NCBI GenBank assembly: GCA_934597175.1
Contig: CAKTQR010000022.1
Location: 1-36,449, forward strand
Direction: 5' to 3'
Source of the DNA: an uncultured Oscillospiraceae bacterium
Lineage (GTDB): Bacteria; Bacillota; Clostridia; Oscillospirales; Oscillospiraceae
Length of the DNA: 36,449 nt
In this document: piece after piece, positions 32,611 to 36,449 of the stretch
How the letters are laid out: each line of letters opens with the position of its first letter
Numbering within the stretch: the stretch's first letter is position 1
The notes under the pieces: generated by a model
The model's database searches: none
The model's input: only the letters and a program-made list of their open reading frames with translations
Told to the model about the DNA's origin: nothing
Position numbers and translations under genes: made by a program

Positions 32611-35121
32611 ATGGCACATAACAGAGATTATAAGCCTGAGGATATAGCGTTTCCTGATCAGGTCATAACGGAATCCGAGCTTGTCAGCGAGATGCAGACA
32701 AGCTATATAGACTATGCGATGAGCGTCATCGTCGGCCGTGCGCTGCCCGATGTGCGTGACGGCCTGAAGCCCGTTCACCGCAGAATACTTTACGCCCTGT
32801 ACGAGGACGGACTTACAAGCGACAAGCCGTTTAAGAAGTCTGCTACCTGCGTCGGCGATGTGCTGGGTCGTTACCACCCCCACGGCGACGCATCGGTATA
32901 CGATGCAATGGTAAGATTGGCGCAAAACTTCTCCATGCGCTACATGCTCGTCGACGGTCACGGCAACTTCGGCTCGGTCGACGGCGACCCCCCGGCTGCC
33001 TACCGATACACCGAGGCGAGGATGAGCCGCATAGCAGACGAGATGCTGCGTGATATCGCAAAGGACACCGTCGACTGGGACCCCAACTTCGACGAGACGA
33101 GAAAAGAGCCCCGTGTGCTCCCCTCCCGCTTCCCGAATCTTTTGGTCAACGGCTCGTCGGGTATCGCCGTCGGCATGGCGACGAATATCCCGCCGCACAA
33201 CCTGCGTGAGGTCATCGACGCCTGCGTCTGCGTTCTGGATAACCCTGAGGCGACCGTTTCCGAGCTCATGCAGTATGTCCAGGGCCCGGACTTCCCGACA
33301 AAGGGCATCATCATGGGCAGAAGCGGCATCCGTCAGGCGTACGCCACCGGCCGAGGCAAGGTCACGGTGAGGGCTCGCTGCGAGTTTGAGGAGTTCGGCA
33401 AGGACCGCATCCGCATAATCGTCTCCGAGCTTCCGTATCAGGTCAATAAGCGTCAGCTTATCCGCACCATCGCCGAGCAGGTCAAGGAAAAGCGCCTTGA
33501 GGGCATCTCCGACCTGCGTGACGAGACAGACCGCAACGGCATGCGTGTCGTAATTGAGCTCAAGCGTGACGCAAACCCGCAGGTCGTGCTCAATAAGCTT
33601 TACATGCAGACGCAGCTTCAGTCCAATTTCTCGATAATCATGCTGGCTCTGGTCAATAATCAGACCCAGCCGAAGATACTCAACCTGCGCCACATCATCG
33701 ACGAGTACCTCACCTTCCAGGAAGAGCTCATCGTGCGCAGAACGAAGTTTGACCTGCGCAAGGCCGAGGAGAGAGCGCATCTACTCGAGGGCCTGCTCAT
33801 TGCGCAGGACAACATCGACGAGGTCATCCATATCATAAGAAACAGCTACGACGACGCAAAGCAGAATCTTATGACCCGCTTCGGCCTTGACGATATTCAG
33901 GCTCAGGCGATACTCGACATGCGTCTTAAAGCCCTGCAGGGTCTTGACCGTGAAAAGCTCGAGACCGAGTACAAGGAGCTTGAGGAGAAGATCGCTTACT
34001 TTAAGGAGCTGCTCGCAGACCCCGAGAAGATAAAGGCCGTTTTAAAGACCGAGCTCATCGCCATCCGTGACAAGTACGGCGACGACCGCCGCACCGAGAT
34101 ACAGGATGTCGAGGACGAGATAGACATAGAAGACCTCATTGAGGAGCAGGACTGTGTCTACACCCTCACCCACAACGGCTATATAAAGCGCCTGCCCGCA
34201 AGCGAATACCGTGCGCAGGGCAGAGGCGGCAAGGGCGTGCGTGCGATGTCGACCCGTGACGAGGACTATGTCGACACCGTGTTCACGGCCTCCACCCACG
34301 ACAGCATCCTGTTCTTCACCAACAAGGGCAAGGTCTATGTCCGCAAGGGCTACCGCATCCCCGAGGCAGGCAGAACGGCGAGGGGCTCTAATATCGTGAA
34401 CATCCTCCCCATCGAGCCGGGCGAAAAGGTCAGCGCAATGATCGCCGGCCGTGGTATCGAGGAGGACAGCTACCTCATGTTCATCACCCGTGACGGCACG
34501 GTCAAGCGCACTGCGCAGTCGCTGTTTAAGAACATCCGCTCCAACGGCATCCGTGCGCTCACGCTCGACGAGGGCGACGAGCTGATGACCGTTTTGCAGA
34601 CCGACGGCACGAAGAAAATTCTCATCGCCACCCACGGCGGAATGGCTATCTGCTTTGACGAGAACGATGTCCGCAGCATGGGTCGTGACGCAGTCGGCGT
34701 GCGTGGCATAAGGCTAAAAGACGGCGACCATGTCGCCGGTGCGGGCATTGCCGACGAGGGTCTGACGCTGCTGTCGATAACCGAAAACGGCTACGGCAAG
34801 CGCACCGAGGTATCGGAGTACACGGTGCAGAATCGTGGCGGCATGGGACTTAAAAACTACAATATCACCGACAAGACCGGCAATATCGCCGATGTCAAGG
34901 TGGTGTCCGACAGTGACGACCTCTTAGTCATCGCCGACGACGGAACGATAATCCGCATGGACATCGCAAGCATCTCCGTTCTCGGCAGAAGCACCCAGGG
35001 CGTGCGAGTAATGCGCCTCAACGGCGAAGCGAAGGTAATATCCATCGCTTTGACGGATAAAGAGGAATCAGACGAGACTGCCGAAGCAGTCGAGACTGAA
35101 ACAGAGACTACCGAAGAGTAA
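32611..35121 (+). CDS. gyrA: DNA gyrase subunit A
   Basis: The 836-residue cleavage-rejoining subunit. The catalytic tyrosine is Y133 (AAYRYTEARM). The quinolone-contact helix reads HPHGDASVYDAMVRLAQ, so E. coli Ser83 corresponds to Ala94 and Asp87 to Asp98. The coiled-coil tower and the C-terminal six-bladed wrapping domain are present. The GyrA box is QGRGGKG (consensus QRRGGKG), which identifies gyrase rather than topoisomerase IV. The tail is acidic and Thr-rich (about 815-836). Ribosome site AGAGGTG. No classical terminator follows; the first structure is the hairpin at 35179-35208. Confidence 0.97.
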   Translation: MAHNRDYKPEDIAFPDQVITESELVSEMQTSYIDYAMSVIVGRALPDVRDGLKPVHRRILYALYEDGLTSDKPFKKSATCVGDVLGRYHPHGDASVYDAMVRLAQNFSMRYMLVDGHGNFGSVDGDPPAAYRYTEARMSRIADEMLRDIAKDTVDWDPNFDETRKEPRVLPSRFPNLLVNGSSGIAVGMATNIPPHNLREVIDACVCVLDNPEATVSELMQYVQGPDFPTKGIIMGRSGIRQAYATGRGKVTVRARCEFEEFGKDRIRIIVSELPYQVNKRQLIRTIAEQVKEKRLEGISDLRDETDRNGMRVVIELKRDANPQVVLNKLYMQTQLQSNFSIIMLALVNNQTQPKILNLRHIIDEYLTFQEELIVRRTKFDLRKAEERAHLLEGLLIAQDNIDEVIHIIRNSYDDAKQNLMTRFGLDDIQAQAILDMRLKALQGLDREKLETEYKELEEKIAYFKELLADPEKIKAVLKTELIAIRDKYGDDRRTEIQDVEDEIDIEDLIEEQDCVYTLTHNGYIKRLPASEYRAQGRGGKGVRAMSTRDEDYVDTVFTASTHDSILFFTNKGKVYVRKGYRIPEAGRTARGSNIVNILPIEPGEKVSAMIAGRGIEEDSYLMFITRDGTVKRTAQSLFKNIRSNGIRALTLDEGDELMTVLQTDGTKKILIATHGGMAICFDENDVRSMGRDAVGVRGIRLKDGDHVAGAGIADEGLTLLSITENGYGKRTEVSEYTVQNRGGMGLKNYNITDKTGNIADVKVVSDSDDLLVIADDGTIIRMDIASISVLGRSTQGVRVMRLNGEAKVISIALTDKEESDETAEAVETETETTEE

Positions 35122-35228
35122 AAACCGACCTATTGAAACCAAAGTGCGGATTAAGCCAATGATGTATTACCAATTATTAACTTTTCTTTGTTTCGCCAAA
35201 GAAAAGTTACAAAAGAAATGCGCCCAAA

Positions 35229-35401
35229 GGCGGTGTAAGGCAGGGGGAAGCCGCCCGTAGGGTTTAGTTTTGAGCGAGAGATTTTTCGTTCAGGCAAAAC
35301 AACAAAATTTCGGCAATACTTTGTGTATTACCAAAATTTTTTGTGAAGCATGGGCGGAAAAGATCCGCTAAAAACCGGTTTGCATCCTGCCTTGCGCCGC
35401 C
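35229..35401 (+). repeat. Three-way-junction element, copy E (reduced)
   Basis: A diverged 173-bp copy downstream of gyrA. P1 is 35229-35244 / 35386-35401, 16 pairs of which two are G-U wobbles if read as plus-strand RNA. P3 is GTTTTGAGCG (35267-35276) / CGCTAAAAAC (35366-35375). It keeps TTCGTTCAGGC and GAAGCATGGGCGGAAA from the common core. The tip has a new sequence that still pairs (AAATTT with AAATTT; AATAC with GTATT). P2 is missing or reduced to a few bases. Confidence 0.65.
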
Positions 35402-35756
35402 CCAAAGCTTAACCACCCTTTGGAATCCCGGTACGGTGTATCGGTGCACCGGTCGACTTCACTGCGGAGGTTTAACATAGTGCGAGTTGCTTGTACTGCA
35501 CCGATAGATCGATGTGCCGACAGAATCGTACCTGCTTGCCATTTATTAACTTTTCTTTGTTTTGCCAAAGAAAAGTTGCAAAAGAAACGCAACCAAAGGC
35601 GTTTAACCACCCTTTGGAATCCCGGTACGGTGTATCGGTGCACCGGCCGTTTTGACTGCGGAGGTTTAATCCTCTGCGAGTAACTTTCGGTGCGCCCGTT
35701 TAACGGACTGCGTCAGTCAGGCAGGTGCGAAAAGCTTGCACTGCACTGATAGATTC

Positions 35757-35983
35757 GTGTGCTTACTGCGATTCGGTGTGCAGTATGGGTCGAAGTTTGG
35801 AATTTCTGTTTATAGACAAAGCTATGGTTTAGTTTGCAGCTAAAGAGCAGCAATTTTGTGCTTTATGTTCGTTTGCTCACTGTATTTCGGTGCACAGTTT
35901 GGGTCGTAGTACGACTTTCTGTTTATAGATAAAGCTATAATTTAGTTTGCAGCTAAGTAGCCGCAAGTTTGCGGTTATTGTTC
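35757..35983 (+). repeat. Diverged tandem duplication, ~113 bp unit
   Basis: 35757-35870 and 35871-35983 align along their whole length: both carry TTTCGGTG or ATTCGGTG, GGGTCG, TTTCTGTTTATAGA(T/C)AAAGC, TTTAGTTTGCAGCTAA and end in TTATGTTC or TTATTGTTC. There is no open frame across the pair. Confidence 0.8.
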
Positions 35984-36099
35984 TGCGCTGCAAATTTTGC
36001 ACGGGTTTAATAAGGTGTGTCGGTTTGAACTCTAAGTGTACATATTCGTTAACGCTTAGCAGTTCAATAGAAAGATGCACCACGCCACCGTGCAAGTTT

Positions 36100-36123
36100 C
36101 CAAAGAGCGGCTAAGCTCTTTGG
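36100..36123. other. Hairpin in the right repeat field
   Basis: A perfect 9-bp stem CCAAAGAGC / GCTCTTTGG with a six-base loop, just before the reversed repeat units. No T-run follows, so it is not an obvious terminator. Confidence 0.6.
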
Positions 36124-36174
36124 TTGCGTTTCTTTTGTAACTTTTCTTTGGCAAAGCAAAGAAAAGTTAATAAT

Positions 36175-36254
36175 TGGCAACGCACCTATGGTTTAGTCGG
36201 CACAGCGATCTATCGGCGCAGTAACGACTATTCGCAGAGGATTAAACCACCGCA
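36175..36254 (-). repeat. 80-bp direct repeat, copy 1
   Basis: Identical by eye to 36370-36449. It begins TGGCAACGCACCTATGG and ends GGATTAAACCACCGCA. Period to the next copy is 195 bp, one composite unit. Confidence 0.88.
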
Positions 36255-36369
36255 GTGAAATCGACCGGTGCACCGATTCCCCGTACCGGGATTCCAAAGG
36301 GTGGTTAAACGCCTTTGGTCGCGTTTCTTTTGTAACTTTTCTTTGGCGAAACAAAGAAAAGTTAATATA

Positions 36370-36449
36370 TGGCAACGCACCTATGGTTTAGTCGGCACAG
36401 CGATCTATCGGCGCAGTAACGACTATTCGCAGAGGATTAAACCACCGCA
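36370..36449 (-). repeat. 80-bp direct repeat, copy 2 (cut by window end)
   Basis: Identical to 36175-36254, and the window stops within the repeat. This is what is expected where an assembly cannot pass a tandem repeat. Confidence 0.88.

Larger units (their letters stand above)
35122..36449. repeat. Right gene-free repeat field
   Basis: There is no credible gene in these 1.3 kb. A composite unit of ~195 bp is repeated: a spacer with GATGTGCCGAC, then the hairpin AACTTTTCTTTG / CAAAGAAAAGTT followed by ACAAAAGAAAC, then TTTAACCACCCTTTGGAATC and the CGGTGCACCGG palindrome, ending GGTTTAA. Forward copies of the ~68-bp part are at 35409-35476 and 35601-35669, with a reverse copy at 36242-36310 and a truncated one from 36437. 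Hairpins lie at 35179-35208, 35548-35577, 36139-36168 and 36334-36363. The orientation flips between about 35760 and 36120. The same units form the left window end. Confidence 0.85.

Noticed and set aside
35179..35208. Hairpin AACTTTTCTTTG / CAAAGAAAAGTT as the gyrA terminator
   Set aside because: No T-run follows in either direction, and the same hairpin recurs far from genes as part of the composite repeat. Some termination is possible but cannot be claimed.
35409..36449. Possible CRISPR array from the regularly recurring repeats
   Set aside because: Units are about 195 bp, diverged, in both orientations, and the spacers are themselves repeated; there are no cas genes.

Overview
The window looks like a chromosomal segment around the replication origin of a spore-forming clostridium, probably of the Ruminococcaceae/Oscillospirales type. 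The evidence is the order dnaA-dnaN-yaaA-recF-remB-gyrB-gyrA, an Hfq/SepF/DivIVA set of Firmicutes type, dipicolinate synthase genes (dpaA, dpaB), and GC-rich coding DNA set in AT-richer gaps. Taxonomy is inferred from gene content only. I see no rRNA, tRNA, CRISPR array, prophage or transposase gene.

Layout. 1-1094 is a gene-free field of short repeats. 1095-6387 (minus strand) holds mismatch repair and tRNA modification: miaB, a small membrane protein gene, mutS and a CPBP-family membrane protease gene. 6779-12396 (plus) is mutL-miaA-hfq, an HlyD-like envelope protein gene, yggS/ylmE, sepF and divIVA. 12737-17451 (plus) is ileS, then lspA with a long tail, then rluD. 17490-18891 (minus) is dpaA-dpaB. 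18980-20896 (plus) is thyA, folA and a lipoprotein gene, followed by a candidate small RNA. 21029-25999 (minus) is a PrsA-like lipoprotein foldase gene and mfd. 26157-35121 (plus) is the origin block. oriC lies between dnaA and dnaN (27465-27681), with TTTTCAACA-type DnaA boxes, one TTATGCACA box, a run of DnaA-trios and an AT-rich stretch. 35122-36449 is a second gene-free repeat field of the same family as the left end, so the window may be a whole contig that broke in repeats.

The most unusual content is a dispersed family of 173-286 bp elements, with four full copies and one reduced copy at 6424, 12468, 22205, 30428 and 35229. Each full copy can fold into a three-way junction: a long closing stem P1, a stem P2 with a variable loop, a near-constant linker, and a stem P3 holding a conserved core. 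Paired bases change together between copies while the fold is kept. The copies occupy gaps between core genes in both orientations. This could be a mobile miniature element, a structured RNA, or both.

Most genes are housekeeping: replication start and topology (dnaA, dnaN, recF, gyrBA), repair (mutS, mutL, mfd), tRNA/rRNA modification and charging (miaA, miaB, rluD, ileS), division (sepF, divIVA), folate/thymidylate synthesis (thyA, folA), lipoprotein maturation and secretion (lspA, prsA) and sporulation (dpaAB). Several computed start codons were moved downstream because the first GTG lies inside the Shine-Dalgarno sequence (mutS, hfq, divIVA, gyrB) or because the extension runs through oriC or a repeat (dnaN, prsA).
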